Assembly (NCBI RefSeq): GCF_013201545.1
Contig: NZ_CP053746.1
Span: forward strand, 3,127,001-3,191,000
Source of the DNA: Pseudomonas graminis
GTDB taxonomy: Bacteria; Pseudomonadota; Gammaproteobacteria; Pseudomonadales; Pseudomonadaceae
Direction: 5' to 3'
DNA: 64,000 bases
Positions 1 to 8,343 of the stretch are shown here, piece after piece. Every line of letters begins with the position of its first letter. Position 1 is the stretch's first letter. Under the pieces are notes generated by a model. The model did no database searches and was not told the origin of the DNA. It saw only the letters and a list, made by a program, of their open reading frames with translations. The position numbers and the translations under genes are program-made.

Positions 1-1964
1 CCGACGGCGTTCTGCACCCGCTGCCAGCGCCATCGGTCGACACCGGCATGGGCCTTGAGCGCGTCAGCGCCGTCCTGCAACACGTCAATTCCAATTACGA
101 AATCGACCTGTTCCAGAGCCTGCTGGCCGCTGCTGCAAAAGCCATCGGTTGCAGCAACGACAATCAGGCGTCCCTGAAAGTCGTCGCCGACCACATCCGC
201 TCGTGCGGCTTCCTGATTGCCGACGGCGTGCTGCCATCCAACGAAGGCCGCGGCTACGTGCTGCGCCGCATCATTCGTCGTGCCTGCCGTCACGGCAACA
301 AGCTGGGCGCCAAGGGCAGCTTCTTCTACCAGATCGTCGCTGCACTGGTCGCCGAAATGGGCGAAGCCTTCCCCGAGCTGAAAAACCAGCAGGCCCACAT
401 CGAGCGCGTGCTCAAGGCTGAAGAAGAGCAGTTCGCCAAGACCCTGGAGCAAGGCTTGAAGATCCTCGAGCAGGATCTCGCCGAACTGAAAGGCACCATC
501 GTCCCCGGCGACGTGGTGTTCAAGCTCTATGACACCTACGGTTTCCCGATGGACCTGACCGGCGACATCGCCCGCGAACGCAACCTGACCCTTGACCAGG
601 CCGGTTTCGAGCGTGAGATGGACGCCCAGCGTGAACGCGCGCGTTCCGCCAGCTCATTCGGCATGGACTACAACAGCCTGGTCAAAGTCGACGTGGCCAC
701 GCAGTTCACCGGTTACAAAGCCACCGCAGGCGAGGCCAAGGTCGTCGCCCTGTACAAAGACGGTATCGCGGTCGAGCAATTGAGCGAAGGCGAGGATGGC
801 GTGGTCATCCTCGACCAGACCCCGTTCTACGCAGAGTCCGGCGGCCAGATTGGCGACAGTGGCTACCTGACCGTGGGCGATGCGCGCTTCGACGTGAGCG
901 ACACCACCAAGACCGGCGGCGCGTTCCTGCACCACGGTGTTCAAGTGTCGGGCAGCCTGAAAGTCGGCACTACCGTCAGCACCGAAGTTGCCGCCGAAGT
1001 TCGCCAAGCCACTTCGCTGAACCACTCCGCCACGCACCTGCTGCACGCTGCATTGCGCCAAGTGCTGGGCGATCACGTCCAGCAGAAAGGCTCGCTGGTC
1101 GATAGTCAGCGCCTGCGTTTCGACTTCAGCCACTTCGAAGCCATCAAGCCCGAGCAGATCAAGGCGCTTGAAGACATCGTCAACGCCGAAGTACGCAAGA
1201 ACACGGCCGTCGAGACTGAAGAAACCGACATCGAGACCGCCAAGCAGAAGGGCGCCATGGCGCTGTTCGGCGAGAAGTACGGCGACAGCGTTCGCGTGCT
1301 GAGCATGGGCGGCGGTTTCTCGGTGGAGCTGTGCGGCGGCATTCACGCCAACCGCACCGGCGACATTGCGCTTTTCAAGATCATCAGCGAAAGCGGTGTG
1401 GCCGCAGGCGTGCGCCGTATCGAAGCGGTGACCGGCGCCGTGGCGCTGGAATACCTGAACGCCGCTGAAGAGCAACTGAAGGAAGCCGCGAACCTGGTCA
1501 AAGGGAATCGCGACAACGTTCTGGACAAGCTTTCGGCGGTGCTGGAACGCAATCGGCTGCTGGAAAAACAGCTGGAACAACTGCAGGCCAAGGCGGCCAG
1601 TGCTGCGGGCGACGATCTGTCTGGCTCGGCAGTGGACGTCAAGGGCGCCAAGGTTCTCGCTGCCCGTCTCGATGGTCAGGATGGCAAGGCGCTGCTGGCC
1701 CTGGTTGATCAATTGAAGAACAAGCTCGGCCGCGCAGTGATCCTGCTCGGCGGGGTGCATGAAGACAAGGTCGTGCTGGTGGCAGGCGTCACCAAAGACC
1801 TGACTGGCCAACTCAAAGCCGGTGATTTGATGAAGCAGGCGGCTGCCGCAGTAGGCGGTAAAGGCGGCGGTCGTCCTGACATGGCGCAAGGCGGCGGTGT
1901 TGATGCTGCCGGACTCGAAGCAGCGCTGGCACTGGCTGTTCCGTTCGCCGAGCAAGGTATTTAA
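1..1964 (+). CDS. alaS: Alanine--tRNA ligase, 3' part (5' end outside window)
   Basis: Alanyl-tRNA synthetase charges tRNA-Ala and edits Ser/Gly mischarging in the cytoplasm. The reading frame is open from base 3 to the TAA at 1962-1964 (653 residues seen of a usual ~870), so the start and most of the class II aminoacylation core lie upstream. At the left edge the conserved [11 protein letters not shown] motif is visible. Further on come the editing-domain zinc motifs [12 protein letters not shown] and the C-x-G-x-H of '[14 protein letters not shown]', then a coiled-coil stretch and the Gly-rich C-terminal DHHA1-type domain ('[15 protein letters not shown]'). lysC follows 90 bp downstream on the same strand, the usual Pseudomonas order. 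The first ATG inside the window (base 48) is an internal methionine, not the start. Confidence 0.98.
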   Translation, partial: DGVLHPLPAPSVDTGMGLERVSAVLQHVNSNYEIDLFQSLLAAAAKAIGCSNDNQASLKVVADHIRSCGFLIADGVLPSNEGRGYVLRRIIRRACRHGNKLGAKGSFFYQIVAALVAEMGEAFPELKNQQAHIERVLKAEEEQFAKTLEQGLKILEQDLAELKGTIVPGDVVFKLYDTYGFPMDLTGDIARERNLTLDQAGFEREMDAQRERARSASSFGMDYNSLVKVDVATQFTGYKATAGEAKVVALYKDGIAVEQLSEGEDGVVILDQTPFYAESGGQIGDSGYLTVGDARFDVSDTTKTGGAFLHHGVQVSGSLKVGTTVSTEVAAEVRQATSLNHSATHLLHAALRQVLGDHVQQKGSLVDSQRLRFDFSHFEAIKPEQIKALEDIVNAEVRKNTAVETEETDIETAKQKGAMALFGEKYGDSVRVLSMGGGFSVELCGGIHANRTGDIALFKIISESGVAAGVRRIEAVTGAVALEYLNAAEEQLKEAANLVKGNRDNVLDKLSAVLERNRLLEKQLEQLQAKAASAAGDDLSGSAVDVKGAKVLAARLDGQDGKALLALVDQLKNKLGRAVILLGGVHEDKVVLVAGVTKDLTGQLKAGDLMKQAAAAVGGKGGGRPDMAQGGGVDAAGLEAALALAVPFAEQGI

Positions 1965-2054
1965 GTCGACCCACCCGGGGCCCGTCATTCGGGTTCCGGC
2001 GCTTCGCGGTTTGAATGATAACGGGCGCCCTTCATGGGCTGAGGCGGCTTTGAG

Positions 2055-3287
2055 ATGGCTTTAATCGTACAAAAGTTTGGCGGCACCTCGGTGGGCTCGG
2101 TCGAGCGCATCGAACAGGTGGCCGACAAGGTCAAGAAATTCCGTGATGCGGGCGATGATCTGGTGGTGGTGCTGTCGGCCATGAGCGGCGAAACCAATCG
2201 CCTGATCGAACTGGCCCGGCAGATCAGCGATCAACCGGTGCCACGTGAGCTGGACGTCATCGTTTCCACCGGCGAGCAGGTCACCATCGCTCTACTGGCC
2301 ATGGCGCTGATCAAGCGTGGCGTGCCGGCGGTTTCGTACACCGGCAATCAGGTCCGCATCCTCACCGACAGCGCCCATAACAAGGCGCGTATTCTGCAGA
2401 TCGACGATCAGAAAATCCGCGCCGACCTGAAGGCCGGTCGTGTGGTGGTGGTCGCCGGATTCCAGGGCGTCGATGAAGACGGCAACATCACGACCCTGGG
2501 TCGTGGCGGATCCGACACCACCGGCGTGGCACTGGCCGCGGCCTTGAAAGCCGATGAATGCCAGATCTACACCGACGTCGATGGCGTCTATACGACTGAC
2601 CCGCGCGTTGTTTCGCAGGCCCAGCGTCTGGACAAGATCACCTTCGAAGAAATGCTGGAGATGGCGAGCCTTGGCTCAAAGGTCCTGCAGATCCGCGCGG
2701 TCGAGTTCGCCGGCAAGTACAACGTCCCGCTGCGCGTACTGCACAGCTTCAAGGAGGGTCCAGGCACCCTCATTACCATTGATGAAGAGGAATCCATGGA
2801 ACAGCCGATCATTTCGGGCATCGCCTTCAACCGCGACGAAGCCAAGCTGACCATCCGTGGCGTGCCAGACACCCCGGGCGTTGCGTTCAAGATTCTCGGT
2901 CCCATTAGTGGCGCGAACATCGAAGTCGATATGATCGTGCAGAACGTTTCGCACGATAACACCACCGATTTCACCTTCACCGTTCACCGCAATGATTACC
3001 AGGCCGCGCTGCAGGTTCTGCAGAACACCGCCAACGAAATCGGCGCTCGCGAAGTCATTGGCGACACCAAGATCGCCAAGGTTTCCATCGTCGGTGTCGG
3101 CATGCGTTCCCATGCCGGGGTTGCCAGCCGCATGTTCGAAGCGCTGGCCAAGGAGAGCATCAACATTCAGATGATCTCGACATCCGAAATCAAGGTCTCG
3201 GTGGTGATCGAGGAGAAGTACCTGGAGCTGGCCGTGCGCGCACTGCACACTGCCTTCGAACTCGACGCACCGCGTCAGGGCGAGTAA
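2055..3287 (+). CDS. lysC: Aspartate kinase
   Basis: Phosphorylates aspartate at the head of the lysine/threonine/methionine/diaminopimelate pathway. It has 410 aa, the normal length for the two-ACT-domain class. The N-terminal amino acid kinase domain (residues ~2-230) begins with the signature 'VQKFGGTSVGS' and carries 'STGEQVTIALLAMAL' and 'GRGGSDTTGVALAAAL'. Two ACT regulatory domains follow (~265-330 and ~345-405), so feedback by lysine and/or threonine is expected from the family. The start has GAGG upstream. An in-frame ATG at 2796 (residue 248, 'MEQPIISG') preceded by AGAGG could make a separate beta subunit. Neighbours are alaS upstream and rsmA downstream. Confidence 0.97.
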   Translation: MALIVQKFGGTSVGSVERIEQVADKVKKFRDAGDDLVVVLSAMSGETNRLIELARQISDQPVPRELDVIVSTGEQVTIALLAMALIKRGVPAVSYTGNQVRILTDSAHNKARILQIDDQKIRADLKAGRVVVVAGFQGVDEDGNITTLGRGGSDTTGVALAAALKADECQIYTDVDGVYTTDPRVVSQAQRLDKITFEEMLEMASLGSKVLQIRAVEFAGKYNVPLRVLHSFKEGPGTLITIDEEESMEQPIISGIAFNRDEAKLTIRGVPDTPGVAFKILGPISGANIEVDMIVQNVSHDNTTDFTFTVHRNDYQAALQVLQNTANEIGAREVIGDTKIAKVSIVGVGMRSHAGVASRMFEALAKESINIQMISTSEIKVSVVIEEKYLELAVRALHTAFELDAPRQGE

Positions 3288-3467
3288 GCCTTGGGCAGAG
3301 GGCGCGGTTTCTGCTGCGCCTTCTGCGAGTGGGTGTGCGCAAGTCGCTATTCTTTTTCCGGCGCTGGTCGATACTGAGGCATGGACCAGCGGCCGCTTCC
3401 GGCCGGGATCATGCCGTTTGTCTGTGCAGACTGTAGTCCCTTGAATGTAAGCCGTAAGGAGATAGGT

Positions 3468-3656
3468 ATGCTGATTCTGACTCGCCGGTGCGCGGAAAGC
3501 CTGATCATTGGTGATGGTGAAGTCACCGTGACCGTGCTCGGCGTAAAAGGCAATCAAGTACGTATTGGGGTCAACGCGCCCAAGGAAGTAGCTGTTCACC
3601 GCGAAGAGATTTACCTGCGTATAAAGAAAGAGAAGGACGAAGAACCAAGCCATTAA
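3468..3656 (+). CDS. csrA: Carbon storage regulator CsrA/RsmA
   Basis: Small RNA-binding dimer that binds GGA motifs near ribosome binding sites and represses translation of secondary-metabolism, motility and virulence mRNAs. In Pseudomonas it is titrated by the GacA-dependent Rsm RNAs. It has 62 aa, beginning MLILTRRC and ending EEPSH, with the conserved core '[20 protein letters not shown]' and the RNA-contact segment '[12 protein letters not shown]'. It is closest to RsmA of P. aeruginosa. The frame stays open upstream to 3381, but the start at 3468 is set by the family N-terminus and an AAGGAG at 3456-3461. It sits between lysC and tRNA-Ser, as in other pseudomonads. Confidence 0.97.
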   Translation: MLILTRRCAESLIIGDGEVTVTVLGVKGNQVRIGVNAPKEVAVHREEIYLRIKKEKDEEPSH

Positions 3657-3675
3657 TTTTTATTGAATTTTTGGT

Positions 3676-3704
3676 TTGCAAACGGGGAAAAGGGTGGTTA
3701 TTAT
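3676..3704 (+). promoter_or_regulatory. Sigma-70 promoter of the tRNA-Ser gene
   Basis: A -35 TTGCAA (3676-3681), 17-bp spacer and -10 TATTAT (3699-3704) are followed by a GC-rich discriminator (ACGCCCC), typical of stable-RNA promoters under stringent control. The predicted transcription start is about 8 bases before the tRNA. Confidence 0.7.
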
Positions 3705-3718
3705 ACGCCCCGTGTTGC

Positions 3719-3809
3719 GGAGAGCTGGCCGAGTGGCCGAAGGCGCTCCCCTGCTAAGGGAGTACACCTCAAAAGGGTGTCGGGGGTTCGAATCCCCCGT
3801 TCTCCGCCA
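3719..3809 (+). tRNA. tRNA-Ser (anticodon GCU)
   Basis: A 91-nt type II tRNA with a long variable arm. The acceptor stem GGAGAGC pairs with GTTCTCC, the discriminator is G and CCA is encoded (3807-3809). The anticodon loop CTGCTAA places GCT at 3753-3755, and the T-arm is GGGGGTTCGAATCCCCC. It reads AGC/AGU serine codons. Confidence 0.97.
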
Positions 3810-3874
3810 TTATTTGCGTAGTACGTTGTAATCTGGCTTGATCGGTAAGTTGTTGAATTTACTAGAAAAAGTGC

Positions 3875-3902
3875 TTGACCAAGAGATTTGACGGCCTATA
3901 AT
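3875..3902 (+). promoter_or_regulatory. Sigma-70 promoter of the tRNA-Arg pair
   Basis: A -35 TTGACC (3875-3880), 16-bp spacer and consensus -10 TATAAT (3897-3902) are followed by a GC-rich discriminator. No comparable promoter is visible before the second tRNA-Arg copy, so both copies are probably on one transcript. Confidence 0.72.
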
Positions 3903-3916
3903 GCGCGGCAACAAAT

Positions 3917-3993
3917 GCACTCGTAGCTCAGCTGGATAGAGTACTCGGCTACGAACCGAGCGGTCACAGGTTCGAATCCTGTCGAGTGCACCA
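3917..3993 (+). tRNA. tRNA-Arg (anticodon ACG), copy 1
   Basis: A 77-nt cloverleaf with acceptor GCACTCG/CGAGTGC, anticodon loop CTACGAA (ACG at 3951-3953, expected to be A-to-I edited by TadA), T-arm ACAGGTTCGAATCCTGT and encoded CCA. Identical to the copy at 4133. Confidence 0.97.
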
Positions 3994-4132
3994 TTTAAGC
4001 GTTGTTTGTAGTGATACGAATAACAGTCTTAAGTTAGAAAGAGCCTGGCTTCAACAGGTCTTCGGAAGCACCACTCACTTCCAGAAGTAAAATGCGATGC
4101 CCAGAGGTGAACTGGTTTAAAAAGCGCCATCT

Positions 4133-4209
4133 GCACTCGTAGCTCAGCTGGATAGAGTACTCGGCTACGAACCGAGCGGTCACAGGTTCGAATCCTGTCG
4201 AGTGCACCA
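4133..4209 (+). tRNA. tRNA-Arg (anticodon ACG), copy 2
   Basis: A 77-nt second copy, identical base for base to the one at 3917. The anticodon ACG is at 4167-4169 and CCA is encoded. The spacer between the copies is 139 bp, and a rho-independent terminator follows 11 bp downstream. Confidence 0.97.
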
Positions 4210-4220
4210 TAAGACGAAAA

Positions 4221-4250
4221 GCCCGCATGCAAATGCGGGCTTTTTGCTTT
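4221..4250 (+). terminator. Terminator of the tRNA-Arg transcript (shared 3' end)
   Basis: Stem GCCCGCAT (4221-4228), loop GCAA, ATGCGGGC (4233-4240), then TTTTTGCTTT. The minus-strand gene ending at 4251 converges on it. An A-rich run on the other side (AAAA before the stem) could let it work in both directions. Confidence 0.85.
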
Positions 4251-4736
4251 CTAGCGTTTGCCTTTTACACAGCCGTGCTCATCGAATGACACCTGTCGGC
4301 TGCGTCCCTTCTTTTCCTCATACACATATCGGACTTCAGCGTTCCGGCTGATGATCTTGTCCGGTCGTCCGAGCAAATTTTCCACATCACGTTTGCTCAT
4401 CCCCGTTGGCGTCTGCCGATTGATGATTGCCTTGCGGCGCTGCTCTGCGCTCAGGATATTTCCGCAACCATCATCGCGCTGACCCACGACCACCACCTCT
4501 CGGCTTTTGCGATCTTTCGTCTCCTCAGCTTTTGAAGTTGGAGGAGGGGGCGTGAAAGTCATGCCTGATGCCGGGTTGATACCCTGTGGCGTTGTCGTTT
4601 GGCCGCTGGGGCAGCTCAGCGTGGTAAAGGTCACGCTGCCGCTTTGATCCTGGCAGCGATTGACGGTGGAGGCACCTGCGCCGAATGGCAAAAGCAGTAG
4701 CAGGGTGATGAAGAGCTTTTCAGTGTTCAGCGGCAT
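4251..4736 (-). CDS. Exported DUF4124-domain protein
   Basis: 161-residue protein of unknown function. It starts MPLNTEKLF with a clear signal peptide (hydrophobic 'LFITLLLLLPFGAGA', cleavage expected after AGA) and is therefore periplasmic or envelope-bound. Residues ~25-48 ('VNRCQDQSGSVTFTTLSC') match the DUF4124 pattern. A Pro-rich linker follows ('FTPPPPTSK'), then a C-terminal segment with 'TPTGMSKRDVENLLGRPDK', reminiscent of SmpA/OmlA-type 'G-M-x-x-x-x-V-x-x-x-x-G-x-P' folds. The start at 4736 was chosen because AGGGAGGA lies 7 bases before it and it gives a clean signal peptide; the frame extends upstream to 4790. It converges on the tRNA-Arg terminator. Confidence 0.8.
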   Translation of the reverse strand: MPLNTEKLFITLLLLLPFGAGASTVNRCQDQSGSVTFTTLSCPSGQTTTPQGINPASGMTFTPPPPTSKAEETKDRKSREVVVVGQRDDGCGNILSAEQRRKAIINRQTPTGMSKRDVENLLGRPDKIISRNAEVRYVYEEKKGRSRQVSFDEHGCVKGKR

Positions 4737-4929
4737 CGCGATGTCCTCCCTGACCTGTGTCCGCAAAGGGTAGCGATGAGGATTTCTCACGGCGAGCGAG
4801 TTTTGTTCACCGGATGTGACGGCGCGAGATCAGGGACTCGGACAACGGTTAGGGATGCGTTGCAACCGATTGTTTCACGTTGAATTTTTAGCCTCCCGTC
4901 ACGGCAAGCGGTGTATGATTGCGCCCGTC

Positions 4930-4944
4930 AGCCCCGCCGGGGCT
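4930..4944 (+). other. Short GC hairpin in the mgtE leader region
   Basis: AGCCCC / GGGGCT with a 3-nt loop, about 115 bp before the mgtE start and just after a TATGAT (4914-4919) that could be a -10. No good -35 is seen and no T-run follows. A leader structure is possible, but nothing shows magnesium sensing. Confidence 0.3.
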
Positions 4945-5057
4945 TGTGGACTACCTCCATGGACTTACCCAGTAGCAACTCAATACTAAGTTTCACCAAT
5001 CAAGAATCGACTGATTGATCTTCTGGCGGGTTCCACTGCTGGGAGTGGAGTTCGCCT

Positions 5058-6500
5058 ATGACCCAAATCGAAGTAAAAAAGACGCAGGAAAGCCTTCAGG
5101 ATCGTCTCGCCCAAGTCATCGACTTGCTGCAGCGTCAGCGCATCGTCGAAGACCTGACACACCGTCAGGAAGGCCAGCACCAGGATCGTGTCGAAAACCT
5201 CGTTCACCGGCAGAACCTCGTCGAGCTGCAGCGTAAGCTCGACGATCTGCACTCTGCCGACGTTGCCTACATCCTCGAAGCACTTCCCCTCGAAGACCGT
5301 CTGACGGTCTGGCAGCTGGTGAAGGCCGAGCGTGACGGCGACATCCTTCTCGAAGTGTCCGACTCCGTTCGGGAAACCCTGATCGCCGACATGGATGATC
5401 ATGAGCTGCTGGCCGCCGCCAAGGAAATGGACGCCGACGAGCTCGCCGACCTTGCTCCAGAGCTGCCGCGCGACGTTGTCCACGAGTTGATGGAGGCGCT
5501 GGACAGTCAGCAGCGCGAGCGCGTGCGCTCTGCTCTGTCCTACGACGAGGAGCAGGTCGGTGCCCTGATGGACTTCGAGATGGTGACCATCCGTGAGGAT
5601 GTCAGCCTGGAAGTCGTTCTGCGTTATCTGCGCCGTCTCAAAGAGCTGCCCGGCCACACCGACAAGCTGTTTGTTGTCGATTCCGATGGCGTGCTCAAGG
5701 GCGTGCTGCCCATCAAGCGTCTGCTGGTCAACGACCCGGAGAAGCAGGTGTCGGAGGTCATGGCCAGCGACCCGGTGAGCTTCCATCCTGATGGCGATGC
5801 ATATGAAGCCGCCCAGGCGTTCGAGCGTTACGACTTGATTTCCTCCCCGGTGGTCGACAAGAACGGCAAGCTCATCGGCCGTCTGACCATCGACGAGATG
5901 GTCGACCTCATCCGCGAGGAGAGCGAGACCGAAGTGCTCAACATGGCGGGTCTGCGCGAAGAAGAAGACATCTTCGCGTCGGTCTGGCGTTCGCTGCGCA
6001 ACCGCTGGTCCTGGCTGGCCGTCAACCTGATTACAGCCTTTCTCGCCTCGCGAGTGATCGGTCTCTTCGAAGGCTCCATCGAAAAGCTGGTGGCGCTGGC
6101 GGCATTGATGCCGATCGTGGCAGGGATTGGGGGCAACTCGGGCAATCAGACCATCACCATGATCGTTCGGGCCATGGCTCTCGATCAGGTCAACACCGGC
6201 AACACCTCACGCCTGATGCGCAAAGAGCTGGCTGTTGCGCTCATCAACGGTCTGGTGTGGGGCGGGGTGATAGGGATCGTTGCTTATCTTCTCTACAACA
6301 GTTGGTCCCTTGGGGTGGTGATGACCGTCGCCATGACATTGAATCTGCTATTGGCGGCGTTGATGGGTGTGCTGATCCCGATGACCCTGGCGCGGCTCGG
6401 GCGCGATCCGGCCATGGGCGCCAGTGTGATGATCACGGCCATGACCGACAGTGGCGGGTTCTTTATCTTTCTCGGGCTGGCGACTGTGTTTTTGCTTTGA
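5058..6500 (+). CDS. mgtE: Magnesium transporter MgtE
   Basis: 480-aa inner-membrane Mg2+ channel. Domains in order: an N-terminal superhelical MgtE_N domain (~60-165, with 'ADVAYILEALPLEDRL' and 'MDDHELLAAAKEMDADELADLAPELP'), two CBS domains (~170-290, including 'GALMDFEMVTIRED' and 'VSEVMASDPVSFHPD'), a connecting plug helix, then five membrane segments (~310-480) with the conserved pore motif 'PIVAGIGGNSGNQT' and 'MTDSGGFFIFLGLA'. In the family, Mg2+ bound between the N and CBS domains closes the pore. The start follows GGGAGTGGAG. It is monocistronic, followed by a strong terminator. Confidence 0.95.
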   Translation: MTQIEVKKTQESLQDRLAQVIDLLQRQRIVEDLTHRQEGQHQDRVENLVHRQNLVELQRKLDDLHSADVAYILEALPLEDRLTVWQLVKAERDGDILLEVSDSVRETLIADMDDHELLAAAKEMDADELADLAPELPRDVVHELMEALDSQQRERVRSALSYDEEQVGALMDFEMVTIREDVSLEVVLRYLRRLKELPGHTDKLFVVDSDGVLKGVLPIKRLLVNDPEKQVSEVMASDPVSFHPDGDAYEAAQAFERYDLISSPVVDKNGKLIGRLTIDEMVDLIREESETEVLNMAGLREEEDIFASVWRSLRNRWSWLAVNLITAFLASRVIGLFEGSIEKLVALAALMPIVAGIGGNSGNQTITMIVRAMALDQVNTGNTSRLMRKELAVALINGLVWGGVIGIVAYLLYNSWSLGVVMTVAMTLNLLLAALMGVLIPMTLARLGRDPAMGASVMITAMTDSGGFFIFLGLATVFLL

Positions 6501-6516
6501 TCCATCGCTTCAATCG

Positions 6517-6541
6517 AAACCGCCTTCAAGGCGGTTTTTTA
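6517..6541 (+). terminator. Terminator of mgtE
   Basis: AAACCGCC (6517-6524), loop TTCAA, GGCGGTTT (6530-6537) followed by more T; begins 16 bp after the mgtE stop. Confidence 0.88.
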
Positions 6542-6577
6542 ATGCGCGCAGACAAGGTATTGACCTAATTTCAGGCA

Positions 6578-6602
6578 CAAAAAAGCCAGCAGAGCGCTGG
6601 CC
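6578..6602 (-). terminator. Terminator of amrZ
   Basis: On the minus strand GCCAGC, loop GCTCT, GCTGGC is followed by TTTTTTGTGCC, 25 bp after the amrZ stop. It faces the mgtE terminator. Confidence 0.82.
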
Positions 6603-6625
6603 TTTAAGTCTCTGGCTTGCGCGAC

Positions 6626-6952
6626 TTATTCGTCGTCGTTTGCCAGGCTAGTGTCATGTGCAATCAGGGAAACCAGCGCGTTTTGTTGGCGATGAGCCAA
6701 CTGACGGAAGCGCTGCAACAGCTCACGTTCGTGGAGCGAAAGCTCCGGGCTGTCCAGACGCAGACTTGGCTCATCACCCAGCGCGCCTTCTTGAATCAGA
6801 CTCTGCTCAATACGCGCAATGATTTCCGAGTTCATGCTGCGGTGGTGCTGTTTGGCGACGTCCGCAATACGCTCGCGCATGCCTTCCGGTAGACGAACTA
6901 CGAACTTGTCAGCTGTGCGACTGGAATAATTGGCCTGTTTCATAGGGCTCAT
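6626..6952 (-). CDS. amrZ: Ribbon-helix-helix transcription factor AmrZ
   Basis: 108-aa Arc-family DNA-binding protein. The N-terminal half is a ribbon-helix-helix: beta strand '[15 protein letters not shown]' followed by helices '[21 protein letters not shown]'. Lys16, Val18 and Arg20 occupy the positions I recall as DNA contacts in P. aeruginosa AmrZ. The C-terminal half ('[22 protein letters not shown]') matches the AmrZ tetramerisation region. In pseudomonads AmrZ controls alginate, twitching, flagella, c-di-GMP genes and iron genes, activating some targets and repressing others. The gene is alone on its transcript, with a convincing AlgU-type promoter upstream (7016-7042) and a terminator downstream. 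In-frame alternatives at Met4 change little. Confidence 0.93.
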   Translation of the reverse strand: MSPMKQANYSSRTADKFVVRLPEGMRERIADVAKQHHRSMNSEIIARIEQSLIQEGALGDEPSLRLDSPELSLHERELLQRFRQLAHRQQNALVSLIAHDTSLANDDE

Positions 6953-7015
6953 ATATTTAACCGAATTAGTTCAAAGAGAGAGGCGGTTCTTGCATTAGGC
7001 CGCGAGATGTCATGC

Positions 7016-7042
7016 TCTGACTGTCTTTTAGACGAAATGTTC
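7016..7042 (-). promoter_or_regulatory. AlgU (sigma-22/RpoE)-type promoter of amrZ
   Basis: Read on the minus strand: GAACAT (7042-7037), 16-bp spacer, TCAGA (7020-7016), against the family consensus GAACTT-N16/17-TCTGA. It would start transcription about 55-60 bases before the amrZ ATG. The AlgU dependence of amrZ is established in P. aeruginosa; here it is inferred from the motif. Confidence 0.65.
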
Positions 7043-7380
7043 AACCAGCCCGCATAAAGGACCGACATCCTGCATCAATGCGTCGAATCCTTGGCGTCAA
7101 ATGTGTGACAATATTGAACTAGATAAAGGCTTTTAGCCAGCACCAATTATCCGAATTGCGTGCTGGTTTGCAAAGTGCGATCGCTAGCGGCCTGATGGTA
7201 CTGGGCCTGCGCCGTGATGGCTATCTGTCTCCAGCGTAGTGGGAGAATAAGCAAAATACGAGGAGGGAGTGAATAAAAAGACGAAGGGTCGGCTGCGGCG
7301 TGACCGTTTTGCATACGCCTCAGCCGCCTTGGAGACGGCGATTAACCTTGAAAGCAGACCAGCGTGGGGCTGGCGAGGCG
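7043..7380. other. Non-coding stretch between amrZ and a small membrane-protein gene
   Basis: No convincing gene. A long imperfect hairpin lies at 7137-7166 (CCAGCAC-CAATT, loop ATCCG, AATTG-C-GTGCTGG). It lacks a T-run on either strand, so it is not a standard terminator; it could be an operator or an RNA structure. Confidence 0.4.
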
Positions 7381-7578
7381 TCAGGGCTTGGCTTGCCGCA
7401 AGATCGGGTCGAACTTGATGCGGCGCCCTACGAACAGTGCTGCAACGAACAGGCTGGCAAAAACGCCTGCCGCGGCTTTCGCCAAGGTGCTCATGGTTTC
7501 CATGGAGGGCACCAGTAGCTGGTCTGCGGCAAGGGCCATCAGGGCCAGGATCAGGAATGAAATTGCTGCTTTGGACAT
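7381..7578 (-). CDS. Small two-helix membrane protein
   Basis: 65 aa, unknown function. Two hydrophobic helices can be seen: residues ~3-22 ('KAAISFLILALMALAADQLL') and ~33-52 ('LAKAAAGVFASLFVAALFVG'), followed by a basic tail ('RRIKFDPILRQ'), so an inner-membrane protein with a cytoplasmic C-terminus is likely. I believe it belongs to a Pseudomonas-restricted family named after PA3371, but this is from memory. The ribosome binding site is weak (AGAGAG). It stands alone between amrZ and another small exported-protein gene on the same strand. Confidence 0.7.
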   Translation of the reverse strand: MSKAAISFLILALMALAADQLLVPSMETMSTLAKAAAGVFASLFVAALFVGRRIKFDPILRQAKP

Positions 7579-7650
7579 GGTTGCTCTCTAATGGGTGCTC
7601 TCTGGAAGAGAGCTCATCGAACTCTTTGAAACTACCGATCAGCGATTTTT

Positions 7651-7899
7651 TCAGAATACCCAACGGTCCGGGCGGTTAACGGGTACCGCCTCTTCACTGT
7701 CATTAGCCAGAATAGCTTCTGTACCCTGGCTCGGCATGGCTGCGAACCTGGGAGCTTGCTGCATGAGGTAATGAGGCTGCGCCTGTACGGCGAAGCTCCC
7801 TGACCGGACCGCCTCTGACTTGCTGCCATCATCCTGGAAGTGGAAGGCGACCAATGCGACGAGCGCGGCAGCGTTAAGCAGGGGCAGGGTCATGTTCAT
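7651..7899 (-). CDS. Small hypothetical protein, signal-anchor-like N-terminus
   Basis: 82 aa, not recognised. The N-terminus 'MNMTLPLLNAAALVALVAFHF' is a signal peptide or single anchor; the rest is polar and ends 'VPVNRPDRWVF'. The start at 7899 was chosen over the longer frame (to 8148) because an AAGG lies 9 bases upstream and the extra upstream residues look non-coding. It lies 72 bp upstream of the small membrane protein on the same strand and may be co-transcribed with it. Confidence 0.55.
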   Translation of the reverse strand: MNMTLPLLNAAALVALVAFHFQDDGSKSEAVRSGSFAVQAQPHYLMQQAPRFAAMPSQGTEAILANDSEEAVPVNRPDRWVF

Positions 7900-8185
7900 C
7901 TCGGGTACCTTCGCAGGGATGGCGTACAGAGGGGTAATTTGCGAAGAAAAGTATTGCAGCCTGCATGCCAATCTCGAAGACGAATAAATTCGATATAAAT
8001 CAATAGCATACGGCGAATTTAGCGGATTGTAGGGTTGCGTTTTGCAATATGGCCTATTGCCGTCGTTGCATTCTGCACGATGGCCCTTCGATGTGACGGA
8101 CAGCCAGCGGCCTACAGCTCCCGTTGATAATGACGACATGACAAGCATGCGCCTTGCCGTTAAGATGCACGCCGTCCGTTTTAGT

Positions 8186-8257
8186 GTCCTCTTAGTTCAA
8201 CGGATAGAACGAGCCCCTCCTAAGGGCTAGATGCAGGTTCGATTCCTGCAGGGGACA
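8186..8257 (+). tRNA. tRNA-Arg (anticodon CCU)
   Basis: 72 nt without CCA, which is not encoded (the discriminator A is followed by TAT). Acceptor GTCCTCT/AGGGGAC, anticodon stem AGCCC/GGGCT with loop CTCCTAA (CCT at 8219-8221), T-arm GCAGGTTCGATTCCTGC. It reads the rare AGG arginine codon. No integrase gene or duplicated 3' end is seen beside it. Confidence 0.95.
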
Positions 8258-8343
8258 TATCTGATCCACTTCCATTCCCGCCAGAACACCGTTCCTTCCC
8301 GGTAACGCGTCCCGGCCGCCGGCCATTCAAACCCATCTGTCAT

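Noticed and set aside
654..1988. 444-residue minus-strand frame across alaS
   Set aside because: Antisense shadow of a recognised synthetase; no motif or ribosome binding site.
4029..4232. Minus-strand frame over tRNA-Arg copy 2
   Set aside because: The translated tRNA complement is a known false annotation; the tRNA explains the sequence.
8186..8257. tRNA-Arg(CCU) as an integration site of a genomic island
   Set aside because: No integrase gene and no duplicated tRNA 3' end in the flanks; neighbours are ordinary chromosomal genes.
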